Origin: JAXDLH01 sp034666705 | GTDB lineage: Bacteria > Chloroflexota > UBA6077 > SHYK01 | Reading direction: 5' to 3' | Assembly (NCBI GenBank): GCA_034666705.1 | Contig: JAXDLH010000500.1 | Location: 1 to 13,545 of the forward strand | Length of the DNA: 13,545 nucleotides | Shown here: piece by piece, positions 1 through 7,279 of the stretch | Layout of the letters: each line of letters opens with the position of its first letter | How positions within the stretch are numbered: position 1 is the stretch's first letter | The notes under the pieces: model-generated | What the model saw: the letters and a program-made list of their open reading frames with translations, nothing else | Database searches by the model: none | Told to the model about the DNA's origin: nothing | Translations under genes and position numbers: made by a program

Positions 1-686
1 CCTGCCCGCGCGCGATAGTAGGCGAGACTCCCCCGTATCGCCCCTGGCCGCGCGTAAAACTGCACGATCCATTCCAGCTCCGCTTCCCGCAGCCGCTCGT
101 GGCGACCGACCCAGTGCTCGTACATTCCCCGGACGTAGAGATCCACCGTCCCCAGCTCATAGCCGATCAGGCGATCAGCCCACGGCTGCGCATGAAGGTG
201 CTGGTACCACAACTCCGCCTGCGCGGCCGGATCGAAGCGGCGCATGCCGATGCCCGGGTACGGTGGGTTGAACAGGACCAGCGCGGCGACCCGGTCCGGG
301 GCGCGACGGGCCAGCGTCTGTGCGACCGTGGCGCCGAGATCGTGGGCGGCGACCACGGCACGCTCGAAACCGACATGGTCCATCAGTGCGAGCACGTCGT
401 CGGCCAGCACCTCGGGCGTATACCCCTCGCTCGGCGGCAGGTCCGGCTTGTCGGAATCGCCGAAGCCCCGCAGATCGGGCGCGATGAGCGAGGCGTCGAA
501 CTGGAGGCGCGGAATTACATGGCGCCAGTCGTACCAGAAACCGGGCCAGCCGTGGAGGAGCACGAGTGGCGTGCGGCCACGCCCGGAAGTTATGTAATGC
601 AGATTGACCGTGCCGGCGCCGGGCCCGAACGAGTGCCCCCAGCGCTGGTCATCCGGCCGTATATCGAGCGGCTCACCGGGCTCCAT
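1..686 (-). CDS. Alpha/beta hydrolase, epoxide hydrolase/haloalkane dehalogenase-like (partial, C-terminus off window)
   Basis: My own translation of the minus strand gives 228 codons, open at the window edge. Residues 45-49 (HGWPG) form the HGxP oxyanion loop. DLRGFGDSDKP at 71-81 is typical of the epoxide hydrolase/dehalogenase branch. The nucleophile elbow AHDLGAT (114-120) carries Asp116 rather than Ser, so the enzyme probably forms an ester intermediate and hydrolyses an epoxide or a carbon-halogen bond. The cap domain begins around residue 140. The acid and histidine of the triad should lie in the missing part. The ATG is chosen because GGAGGAGG (694-701) lies 7 bases upstream. It follows the GT9 gene after a 38-base gap, so it may share the operon without sharing the pathway. 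There is no signal peptide; it is probably cytoplasmic. The substrate cannot be predicted. Confidence 0.88.
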   Translation of the reverse strand, partial: MEPGEPLDIRPDDQRWGHSFGPGAGTVNLHYITSGRGRTPLVLLHGWPGFWYDWRHVIPRLQFDASLIAPDLRGFGDSDKPDLPPSEGYTPEVLADDVLALMDHVGFERAVVAAHDLGATVAQTLARRAPDRVAALVLFNPPYPGIGMRRFDPAAQAELWYQHLHAQPWADRLIGYELGTVDLYVRGMYEHWVGRHERLREAELEWIVQFYARPGAIRGSLAYYRARA

Positions 687-724
687 GAGTGTGCCTCCTC
701 CGCAGTGCTGGGTGCGCGTGGAGG

Positions 725-1816
725 TTATAGGCTGGAGTGTGCGAGCTGTGCCCGGGCCGCGGCCAGCACTTCGTCGACCTCAATGCCCAGCATGCAGCGG
801 TGGTCGATCGGGCACTCGGCAAAGCCACAGGGACTGCAGGCGGCGTCAACCGACAGCACCCGATGCCGAAGCTGGTCGAGGGGACCCCACGAGGGAGGAT
901 CGCCGGGGCCCCAGAGCTGCACGCTCGGCGTATCGAGCGCGGCAGCCAGATGCGCCGGACCACTATCGTCGGCGACGAGCAGGTCGAGCCGTGCGACGAG
1001 CGCGCCGAGCACCGCCACGCTCGTGCGCCCCACCAGGTCGACGGCCGTCCCGCACATGGCCGCCAGCACCCGCTCCGCAATCGGCCGCTCGTCCGGGCCG
1101 CCGAGGAGTACCACCGTCGCGCCGACTTCCTGTTGCAGCCGGTCCGCGACCGCCGCGAAGCGCGCGGGGGGCCACCGCCGTGCCGGTACTTTGGCCCCGG
1201 GGTGCAGACCCACGAGCGGCCCAGTAGCCACGTTCAGCCCTGGGGCCAGCCGCTCCAGCTCGCGCTGGTCGGCGTCGGTCACCGGCCAGACGAGATGGTT
1301 TCCCAGCGGCTTGACGCCGATCCGCTCGACCAGACGCAGCCACTTTGGCACCTGGTGCAGCCCGTCGCCTGGATAGCGGACCGGAAGGGTCAAAGCCGTC
1401 GACGGCGTTCCCCCAATCGTGTAGCCAAGGCTGTGACGCGCGCCGAGCGCACCGACGAAGCCGTTGATGATCGAGCCATTGCCGTGGAGCTGCACCACGA
1501 GGTCAAGCTCGCCGGCATGCTGGGCGAGAAAACGTGCCGTCTCTCGTTCTGTGTACGGCACCTCGGGAATGCCGGGATATCCGGGGAATGGCAGGAAACG
1601 ATCGACGCCAAGGCGTTGCACGAGCCCATCCATCCAGGGCAACCCTATAAAGGAAAGCTCCGCATCCGGAAAGGCGTGACGCAAGCTCCACACCGCGGGC
1701 GTGGCCACGAGGAAGTCGCCGAGGTAGAGCGCACGGACTACGGCGATGCGCCGTGCCTCCGCCCGCAGTTGGGCGTAGAGCTCCCCATAGTCGCGCCAGG
1801 TGTACTCCTTGCTCAT
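725..1816 (-). CDS. Glycosyltransferase family 9 (heptosyltransferase-like), second copy
   Basis: A 363-residue GT9 protein of normal family length, related to ADP-heptose:LPS heptosyltransferases (WaaC/WaaF/WaaQ). The N-terminal Rossmann fold carries LGDFLVATPAVWSLR (32-46), the family's acceptor-side LGD motif. The C-terminal nucleotide-sugar fold has GLHPGAK (203-209) and DDSGPAHLAAAL (283-294), the conserved D/N-S/T-GP-x-H loop contacting the ADP-sugar. Four cysteines follow at 327, 330, 335 and 341 (C-x2-C-x4-C-x5-C). The start overlaps the stop of the preceding GT9 gene by ATGA, so translation is probably coupled. With heptose-supply genes directly upstream, the expected reaction is transfer of heptose from ADP-heptose to a lipid-linked core at the cytoplasmic face of the inner membrane. 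Another ADP- or NDP-sugar donor remains possible because GT9 is not exclusive for heptose. Confidence 0.92.
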   Translation of the reverse strand: MSKEYTWRDYGELYAQLRAEARRIAVVRALYLGDFLVATPAVWSLRHAFPDAELSFIGLPWMDGLVQRLGVDRFLPFPGYPGIPEVPYTERETARFLAQHAGELDLVVQLHGNGSIINGFVGALGARHSLGYTIGGTPSTALTLPVRYPGDGLHQVPKWLRLVERIGVKPLGNHLVWPVTDADQRELERLAPGLNVATGPLVGLHPGAKVPARRWPPARFAAVADRLQQEVGATVVLLGGPDERPIAERVLAAMCGTAVDLVGRTSVAVLGALVARLDLLVADDSGPAHLAAALDTPSVQLWGPGDPPSWGPLDQLRHRVLSVDAACSPCGFAECPIDHRCMLGIEVDEVLAAARAQLAHSSL

Positions 1817-2940
1817 CCGCTGCTGAGCGGGGCTGCGGGCGAGGCGAGGGCAGGAACAACCCGGGGGGCACTCGTCTCATCGAGCAGATCGCGGACGGCG
1901 GCGGCGACGGTGGCGGGCGGAATGAGGCGCAAACAATGGTGATGGCCCTCGGGACACACGCTCTTGTAGCACCAGCGGCATGGCACGTCGCTCGACAACG
2001 TTCGATGGGGCACGAGCCACGGGGTGTGCTGGGGATTCGTGAGCGCATAGAGATCGACGACGGGCGTACCCACTGCGGCCGCCACATGGACCGGGCCCGT
2101 GTTGTTGGCCACCAGGAGGCGCGCCTGCGCGATGAGCGCGGCGAGCTCCGGCAACGTCAGTCGCCCGGCGAGACCGATTGCCCCGGGTCCAATGCCGTCG
2201 CGCACCTCCTCCACTAATGCATACTCGCCGGCGCTGCCAGTGACCGCCACCTGAAACCCATCCACGACGAGCTCCCGGCCAACCGCGGCAAACTGCGCGG
2301 CCGGATAGCGGCGCGAGGGGGCGGAGGCGCCCGGGTGCAGCACGATCCAGGGGGTGGCGCGGCTAATGCCGACCTCGGCGAGCAGATGCTGCACCGCCTC
2401 ATGGGCGGCGTCCGGTATCCGAAGCGACAGCCGCTCATCGGCCGTCACGCACCCGACCGCGGCCACGAGATCCAGTTGCCGCTGCACCTCATGTCGCACG
2501 AGCTGGGAGGGGTCCGGATCGGGCACCCAGTCGGTCAGGAGCTGATAGGGGTTCTCGTGGCAATGGGCGAGCCGGAGCGGCACGTCCGCCAGATAGCAGA
2601 GCATGGCGGAGGCGAGCGGGTGTTGACTGTACACCGTGAAGATCACCGCCGCGTCGAAACAGCCCTGCCGGAGGCGCTCGGCCATGGCGTACTCCGCGCG
2701 GCTGTCGCGGCGCGGCACCGTCGCCTTCAGCCACGGCGCGTTGTACACGATCACCTCGTCGATCTCGGGAATCAACCTCGCGACGTCGCCGCCAGCCTCC
2801 GAGGTGAGCAGCGACAGCCATCGACTCGGCTGACTCGCTTTGAGCGCGCGCAACGCCGGCGAGGTCATCAGCACGTCGCCGAGGGAGTCCAGCCGCACAC
2901 ACAGGATGCGCTCGGCCAGCGCCCAATCGGTGCGGCTCAT
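1813..2940 (-). CDS. Glycosyltransferase family 9 (heptosyltransferase-like), first copy
   Basis: A 375-residue GT9 enzyme. VRLDSLGDVLMTSPALRAL (15-33) is the N-terminal family motif, VLHPGAS (200-206) opens the donor domain, and NNTGPVHVAAAVGTP (279-293) is the ADP-sugar binding loop. A cysteine set at 321, 324, 329 and 336 matches the pattern in the next GT9 gene, but the two proteins differ clearly elsewhere, so they are probably not a recent duplication and likely add successive residues. The last 20 or so residues are low-complexity (Ala/Pro/Ser). Both ends overlap neighbours by ATGA (hldE upstream, second GT9 downstream). Inferred role: heptose transfer from ADP-heptose onto an LPS-core-like acceptor. 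The family assignment is firm; linkage and acceptor are not visible. Confidence 0.92.
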   Translation of the reverse strand: MSRTDWALAERILCVRLDSLGDVLMTSPALRALKASQPSRWLSLLTSEAGGDVARLIPEIDEVIVYNAPWLKATVPRRDSRAEYAMAERLRQGCFDAAVIFTVYSQHPLASAMLCYLADVPLRLAHCHENPYQLLTDWVPDPDPSQLVRHEVQRQLDLVAAVGCVTADERLSLRIPDAAHEAVQHLLAEVGISRATPWIVLHPGASAPSRRYPAAQFAAVGRELVVDGFQVAVTGSAGEYALVEEVRDGIGPGAIGLAGRLTLPELAALIAQARLLVANNTGPVHVAAAVGTPVVDLYALTNPQHTPWLVPHRTLSSDVPCRWCYKSVCPEGHHHCLRLIPPATVAAAVRDLLDETSAPRVVPALASPAAPLSSG

Positions 2941-4418
2941 GTCATCCCCGAGACGGGCTCGGGCCGCATATTCATGCGGCGGAGCGTCGCCGTCGTCGAG
3001 TGGCCGTCGAGATACGGGAGGATGCGAACCTCACCGTCGCACGCCTCCACCGCATCGGCCTCCGGCATACGCTCGCGGGTGTAATCGCCGCCCTTCACGA
3101 ACACGTCCGGCCGCAGGGCGCGGATCAGCTCGGTCGGCGTCTCCTCGTCGAACCCGACGACGTGGTCCACGCAGCTCAGGCCGGCGAGCACCTCCATGCG
3201 GTCCTCGAGTGGGTTGATTGGCCGCGCTGACCCCTTGAGCCGGCGTACGCCGGCATCGGAGTTGAGACCGACGATCAACACGTCGCCCAGCGCCTTCGCC
3301 TGGCTGAGGTAGGTCACGTGGCCACGGTGGAGCACGTCGAAGCACCCGCTCGTCAGCACGACGCATCGCCCCTCGGCGCGGTAGCCTTCGACGCGACGGA
3401 TCAACCGTCTGATGTCGTGCGCGACCTTGCCCTGCGGTGCAACCTGCTCGCACAACTCCCTTGCCGTGCAGCACGCGGTATCTGGCTTGGCAACTACGAC
3501 GGCCGCCGCCGCCGCCGCGAGGTCCGCCGCCACGGTGGTCGGCGCCCGCGCGGCCAGTGTCAGCGCCAGCGTCGCGGTGTACGTATCGCCAGCGCCCACG
3601 ACCATCGGCACCCCTCGGGTCCGGGCATACGTGCGGTATGGCGGCTGGCCGCGCTCGACGATCACCGCGCCCTCGCCGTCGAGCGTAATGGCCGCCATAC
3701 AGGCGCCCGTCACTTCCAAAATTCGATCAGCGCACCGGGTGATGGCGTGGGCCCGATCGGCAGGATCCGGCTCGAAATCGTCGACCAACGCTGCGGCCTG
3801 CGCGTAATTCGGCTTCACGGCCGTCGGACCAACGCGGCGATACGCGGCGAGCTGCTTGGCGTCGACGACCAGCACCCGCTGCAGCCGGTCGTGCAGCTCG
3901 GCCAGCGCGCCGATCACGCGCGGCGTCATCACCCCATAGCCATAGTCGGAGACGATCACGGCATCGTGACGAGGAACGGCACGTGCCAGCATTTCAATGA
4001 AGCGGGCCTCCACCGCGGGGTCCAGCGGCCGCGTAGACCCCTCGTCGAAGCGCGCCGCCATATGCACCCCGGCCATCAGACGACGCTTCGCGAGCGTGCG
4101 CCGCGCAGGATCAGCGACGATCTCGGCGATATCGACGTCGCGACGTCGCAGCATGTGTTGTAAAGCAGCGCCGTCGACGTCGTCGCCGATCACCGAGATG
4201 AGGCTGGCCGAGGCGCCCAGAGCGCGCACATTCAGCGCCGTGTTCGCGGCTCCACCGGGCAGCTCGATGCGCTCCTCGACGTCGATGACCGGGACTGGCC
4301 CCTCCGGGCTGAGCCGACGCACTGAGCCGCGCAAGTAACCGTCGAGCATCGCCTCGCCGACCACGAGCACTCGGAGTCCGGCGAACGCATCGATGACGTC
4401 GAGCGGATGGGCGGTCAT
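2937..4418 (-). CDS. hldE: Bifunctional heptose-7-phosphate kinase / heptose-1-phosphate adenylyltransferase HldE
   Basis: A 493-residue two-domain protein, close to the usual HldE length. Residues about 10-325 are a PfkB/ribokinase-type kinase: the glycine pair in ELPGGAANTALN (52-63) and the catalytic GAGDTYTA (275-282, Asp278 as base). Residues about 350-485 are a nucleotidyltransferase with TSGCFDVLHRGH (356-367, HxGH-type motif), GLNSDAGVRRLKG (384-396) and FVKGGDYT (440-447). The kinase phosphorylates D-glycero-D-manno-heptose 7-phosphate at C1; after GmhB removes the 7-phosphate, the second domain uses ATP to make ADP-heptose. One oddity: the usual SDY-A/G-KG segment reads SDYGYG (157-162), with Tyr in place of Lys. 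ATGA overlaps on both sides place it between gmhB and the GT9 genes. Cytoplasmic. Confidence 0.96.
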   Translation of the reverse strand: MTAHPLDVIDAFAGLRVLVVGEAMLDGYLRGSVRRLSPEGPVPVIDVEERIELPGGAANTALNVRALGASASLISVIGDDVDGAALQHMLRRRDVDIAEIVADPARRTLAKRRLMAGVHMAARFDEGSTRPLDPAVEARFIEMLARAVPRHDAVIVSDYGYGVMTPRVIGALAELHDRLQRVLVVDAKQLAAYRRVGPTAVKPNYAQAAALVDDFEPDPADRAHAITRCADRILEVTGACMAAITLDGEGAVIVERGQPPYRTYARTRGVPMVVGAGDTYTATLALTLAARAPTTVAADLAAAAAAVVVAKPDTACCTARELCEQVAPQGKVAHDIRRLIRRVEGYRAEGRCVVLTSGCFDVLHRGHVTYLSQAKALGDVLIVGLNSDAGVRRLKGSARPINPLEDRMEVLAGLSCVDHVVGFDEETPTELIRALRPDVFVKGGDYTRERMPEADAVEACDGEVRILPYLDGHSTTATLRRMNMRPEPVSGMT

Positions 4419-5323
4419 GCCGACCTGACCTCATCGGCCGAGGACCCGCCCTTCCAACCTGGGCCGGGGAACCCACCCTCCCGGTCGGGGACCAGGGACC
4501 ATTGTTCCCGTCCCAGGGCGGAGGACCTCCCCTCTCGACCCGGGACGGTAGGCGCCCGGTCCCGGTTCGAGGCGGGGACCCTACCCGCCTCATCGGTGCC
4601 GGGGACCCTAACCCCCCGCCCCCCTTCCCGGCGCGGGAAGGGGGAGTCATCAAGGACCGTTGAGGCGCCCCTCCCCTGAAATCGGTCCTTCGACGGGCTC
4701 AGGATCGACGGGCTCAGGATCGACGGGCTCAGGATGCGCGAGGGTTGGAGAAGCGGGCGTCCCGGGCCTGCTCCTCCAACGATCGCCTCGGCCGCCTCTG
4801 CCAGGGATCGGACCATAAGATGCGGCGTGCGCTGCGGGCCGGGAAGCCACTCCGTCTCGTTGCCGACATCCACCAGCACCGTGCGGCAACCCGCGCGGCG
4901 GCCCGCTTCGACGTCGTCCAGGATGTCGCCGATCATCCAGCTCGCCGCGAGGTCGAGCCCGAGCTCACGCGCCGCGGTGAGCAGCAGGCCAGGCGCCGGC
5001 TTCCGGCAATTGCAGCTCACGCGATATGCCGCGACCGTGCCCTCCGGATGGTGTGGGCAATAGCCGAACGCCGCGAGCGACACACCGCACTCGGCGAACA
5101 ACGCGCACAGGCGCACTTCCACCGCCGTGAGCGCGTCCTCCTCGAAGTAGCCGCGCGCGACGCCGGATTGGTTCGAGACGACCGCGAGCACGTACCCGGC
5201 GCGCGCCAGGAGTTGGAGCGCCCGCGGCGCATCCGGCACCAGGCGGATCCGCGCGGGGTCGACGTTATAGGGAACGTTCTCGATGAGGGTGCCGTCTTTG
5301 TCAAGAAATACTGCCGCTCGCAT
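4415..5323 (-). CDS. gmhB: D-glycero-D-manno-heptose 1,7-bisphosphate 7-phosphatase GmhB with repeat-derived C-terminal tail
   Basis: The first 185 or so of 302 residues form a complete HAD-superfamily GmhB. DKDGT (8-12) supplies Asp8 and Asp10, VVSNQSG (48-54) is motif II, and GYCPHHPEG with CNCRKP (Cys89, His91, Cys104, Cys106) is the structural zinc loop. Lys108 and GDILDD (132-137) complete the active site. It removes the 7-phosphate from heptose 1,7-bisphosphate between the two HldE steps. GmhB proteins normally stop near 180-190 residues. Here about 119 more residues follow, rich in Pro, Gly, Arg and Ser, encoded by tandem repeats and a palindrome (separate entries). This tail is probably disordered. 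It starts 3 bases after the GT4-GmhA stop and ends in an ATGA overlap with hldE. A frameshift or sequencing error hiding an earlier stop cannot be excluded. Confidence 0.94.
   Translation of the reverse strand: MRAAVFLDKDGTLIENVPYNVDPARIRLVPDAPRALQLLARAGYVLAVVSNQSGVARGYFEEDALTAVEVRLCALFAECGVSLAAFGYCPHHPEGTVAAYRVSCNCRKPAPGLLLTAARELGLDLAASWMIGDILDDVEAGRRAGCRTVLVDVGNETEWLPGPQRTPHLMVRSLAEAAEAIVGGAGPGRPLLQPSRILSPSILSPSILSPSKDRFQGRGASTVLDDSPFPRREGGRGVRVPGTDEAGRVPASNRDRAPTVPGREGRSSALGREQWSLVPDREGGFPGPGWKGGSSADEVRSA
4440..4627 (-). repeat. Degenerate tandem repeat, about 27-base unit, about 7 copies, inside the gmhB tail
   Basis: Units begin near 4440, 4466, 4494, 4521, 4548, 4574 and 4601, with spacings of 26 to 28 bases. 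On the plus strand each starts with a GGGGACCC-like box (GAGGACCC, GGGGAACCC, AGGGACC, GAGGACC, GGGGACCC, GGGGACCC; the 4548 copy is weakest), followed by a C-rich stretch and a CGG/GGG box. CTCATCGG before the box at 4431 and again at 4590 suggests a further partial copy reaching the hldE start. A 27-base period equals nine codons, which would keep the gmhB frame open. Aligned by eye, so boundaries are approximate. Confidence 0.65.
4620..4644. repeat. Perfect palindrome, 11-base arms, 3-base loop
   Basis: CCCCCTTCCCG (4620-4630) and CGGGAAGGGGG (4634-4644) are perfect reverse complements separated by GCG. It lies inside the gmhB reading frame, between the 27-base repeats and the 15-base repeats. 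There is no T-run after it on the minus strand, so it does not look like an intrinsic terminator. It resembles the short GC-rich intergenic palindromes that occur in many copies in some GC-rich genomes; that comparison is from memory and untested here. Confidence 0.85.
4691..4735. repeat. Three exact tandem copies of a 15-base unit
   Basis: CGACGGGCTCAGGAT occurs at 4691-4705, 4706-4720 and 4721-4735 without mismatches, preceded by GGTCCTT. On the minus strand it adds the pentapeptide ILSPS three times to GmhB (about residues 197-211). The wording TCCTTCGACGGGCTCAGGA matches, from memory, a short dispersed repeat family seen between genes in many GC-rich bacteria. Confidence 0.93.
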
Positions 5324-5326
5324 CCG

Positions 5327-7267
5327 CTACGCCGCCCGGTCGCCCTGCGGCGTCTCGACGTCTCGCAACTCGCCATGCCAGGGGAGTTGCCGCCTCTCGA
5401 CGAGCACGTCAGCCTGCACGCTCCCTCCCTGCCGGGCGATTACGTGCGCCTCTACCAGCTCGCTTAACAGATGCACGAGGAGCGTATGAACCTCCTGAAC
5501 ATGCTGGGTGTCGTACGACGGCACCACGAGGGCCGCGTCCACCAGATTGCGCGCCTCGCCGCCGTCGCGCCCGAGCAAGCCAATGCAGCGCATGCCGCGA
5601 TGCCGAGCCGCGCGCAGGGCAGCGAGCACGTTTGGCGAGCGCCCGCTGGTACTGATCGCGATCAGCACATCCCCGGGGCGGCCGAACGCCTCGACCTGCA
5701 CGGCGAATATGCGCTCATAGCCCATGTCGTTGCCGAGTGCGGTCACGGTAGCCGAGTCGGCGGTCAGCGCGAGCGCCGGCAGCGGCGCGCGCTCGTCTGC
5801 CTTGAAGCGTCCGACGAGCTCGCACGCGAGGTGCTGAGCGTCGGCCGCACTGCCGCCATTGCCGCAGAGCAACAGCTTGCCGCCTGCGGCCAGACTCCGT
5901 TCGATCAGGCGCGCCGCCTCGGCGATAGACTGCCGCAACACGCGCCGCGACTCGTGCAGCGTCTCGATCAGTCCGTCGAACGATTGGTCGATGGACGCCA
6001 CGTAGGCCGCGTCGGCGGCGTCCTCCTCCGGCCGGCTCGCCGCGATGACCTCTTCATAGAGGGCGGCCATCGCGTTGCCGACGTGACGCCAGGTGAAGAG
6101 GTCGTTGACGCGCCGGATCGCTTGCCGGCGGAAGAGGGCGAGCAGCTTGGGCTGCTGATAGAGATGGGCGAGGCGGCTCGCCAACGCCGCCGGATCTTCC
6201 GGCGAGACGAGATAGCCGGTCTCACCATCGCGCACCGAGAACTTGATGCCCCCGACGCTCGAGCCCACGACGGGCGTGCCACACGCCATCGCCTCGAGCG
6301 GCGTGATGCCGAAGGGCTCGTACCAGGGTGTCGTTACGAACACGTCGGCGGCGCTGTAGAAGTACTTCAAAGCGTCGCGTCCGCGGCGACCGGTGAAGAG
6401 CACGCGGTCGGCAACCCCCTCGGCCGCGGCAATCTTCTGCAACCGGCCGATCTCGGGCGTGACCGCGGGATCTGGCTCGTCGGACTCGCCCCCGACCACG
6501 ATGAGCCGGGCGGCGACGCCGTGATCGCGCACCAGCCGCGCGAAGCCGCGCACGACGTTGTCGACCCCCTTGCGGGTCACGATGCGCCCGAGCTGCAGGA
6601 TGATCCGCTCGTTGGGGTCCAAGCCGAGCGCCACCCGGGCCACCTGCTTGTTGATGGGCCAGAACTCGGCCGAATCGAAGCCGCACGGGATCACGCTGAT
6701 CTTCGCCGGGTCGGCGTTGTAGAGCTGGATCAGATCCTCCTGATCCTGCGGACATTCGGCGATCAACTGGTCGGCTTCGGCAATCACGCGATCCTCGATC
6801 GCGAAGCGCACGTCCGGAAAATCGTCCGCACCGCCCTGGTGCGCGCGGCGCACCCGCCCGAGCGCATGGAAGGTGACGACGAACGGCGTACCCGTCTCAC
6901 GCTTCACGTCCGCCGCCACCAGGGCCGACATGAAGAAGTTGGCGTGAATCACGTCGTACCCGCCGTGCCGGGCGATGAAGCGCAGCATCCACGCGGTGAA
7001 GCGCTCCATGTGGGGTAGCAGCTCCTCCTTGCGCACGGGCGCTGGCGGGCCGGCGGGCACGTGAATCACGCGCACGCCGTCCATCCACTCGGCGATCTCC
7101 GGCTGGAGCTTGCTGTCACGGCGGGTGAACACGTCCGCGTCGTACCCCAACACCGCGAGGTGGCGGGCGACCTGACCAACGTAGACGTTCTGGCCACCAG
7201 CGTCGGCACCGCCCAACACGGCGAGCGGCGAGGCATGCTCACTGATCAAGGCGATCCGTTTGGCCAT
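5327..7267 (-). CDS. gmhA: Fusion protein: GT4 glycosyltransferase + phosphoheptose isomerase GmhA (SIS domain)
   Basis: A 646-residue protein with two complete enzymes. Residues about 1-410 are a GT-B/GT4 glycosyltransferase: the N-terminal ADAGGQNVYV loop (21-30), phosphate contacts Arg228/Lys233 in GRIVTRKG, and the EX7E pair Glu317/Glu325 in YEPFGITPLEA. Residues about 420-615 are GmhA: LCGNGGSAADAQHLACELVG (467-486) and STSGRSPNVL (539-548). His479, Glu483, Gln591 and His599 match the spacing of the His-Glu-Gln-His zinc site known in GmhA, so the isomerase looks active. GmhA converts sedoheptulose 7-phosphate to heptose 7-phosphate, the first pathway step. An upstream in-frame extension is possible, but it is Arg/Pro-rich and overlaps the previous gene; AGAGGAG 5 bases before the ATG at 7267 decides the start. 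The GT4 donor and acceptor are unknown. Probably cytoplasmic. Confidence 0.95.
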   Translation of the reverse strand: MAKRIALISEHASPLAVLGGADAGGQNVYVGQVARHLAVLGYDADVFTRRDSKLQPEIAEWMDGVRVIHVPAGPPAPVRKEELLPHMERFTAWMLRFIARHGGYDVIHANFFMSALVAADVKRETGTPFVVTFHALGRVRRAHQGGADDFPDVRFAIEDRVIAEADQLIAECPQDQEDLIQLYNADPAKISVIPCGFDSAEFWPINKQVARVALGLDPNERIILQLGRIVTRKGVDNVVRGFARLVRDHGVAARLIVVGGESDEPDPAVTPEIGRLQKIAAAEGVADRVLFTGRRGRDALKYFYSAADVFVTTPWYEPFGITPLEAMACGTPVVGSSVGGIKFSVRDGETGYLVSPEDPAALASRLAHLYQQPKLLALFRRQAIRRVNDLFTWRHVGNAMAALYEEVIAASRPEEDAADAAYVASIDQSFDGLIETLHESRRVLRQSIAEAARLIERSLAAGGKLLLCGNGGSAADAQHLACELVGRFKADERAPLPALALTADSATVTALGNDMGYERIFAVQVEAFGRPGDVLIAISTSGRSPNVLAALRAARHRGMRCIGLLGRDGGEARNLVDAALVVPSYDTQHVQEVHTLLVHLLSELVEAHVIARQGGSVQADVLVERRQLPWHGELRDVETPQGDRAA

Positions 7268-7272
7268 CGGGG

Positions 7273-7279
7273 CTCCTCT
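7273..7279 (-). promoter_or_regulatory. Ribosome binding site fixing the start of the GT4-GmhA fusion
   Basis: AGAGGAG on the minus strand lies 5 bases before the ATG at 7267 and touches the TGA stop of the preceding glycosyltransferase. It argues against the 77-residue upstream extension of the open frame. Confidence 0.8.

Noticed and set aside
99..1942. Overlapping plus-strand open frames of 425 and 401 codons
   Set aside because: They are antisense to the hydrolase and GT9 genes, with low-complexity translation and no motifs.
4620..4644. Palindrome considered as an intrinsic transcription terminator
   Set aside because: No T-run follows on the minus strand and it lies inside an open frame that continues into an overlap with hldE.
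5471..7018. Long plus-strand open frame (515 codons) opposite the GT4-GmhA gene
   Set aside because: It is antisense to a firmly identified gene, has an Arg/Ala/His-rich composition and no recognisable domain. It is typical of GC-rich shadow frames.
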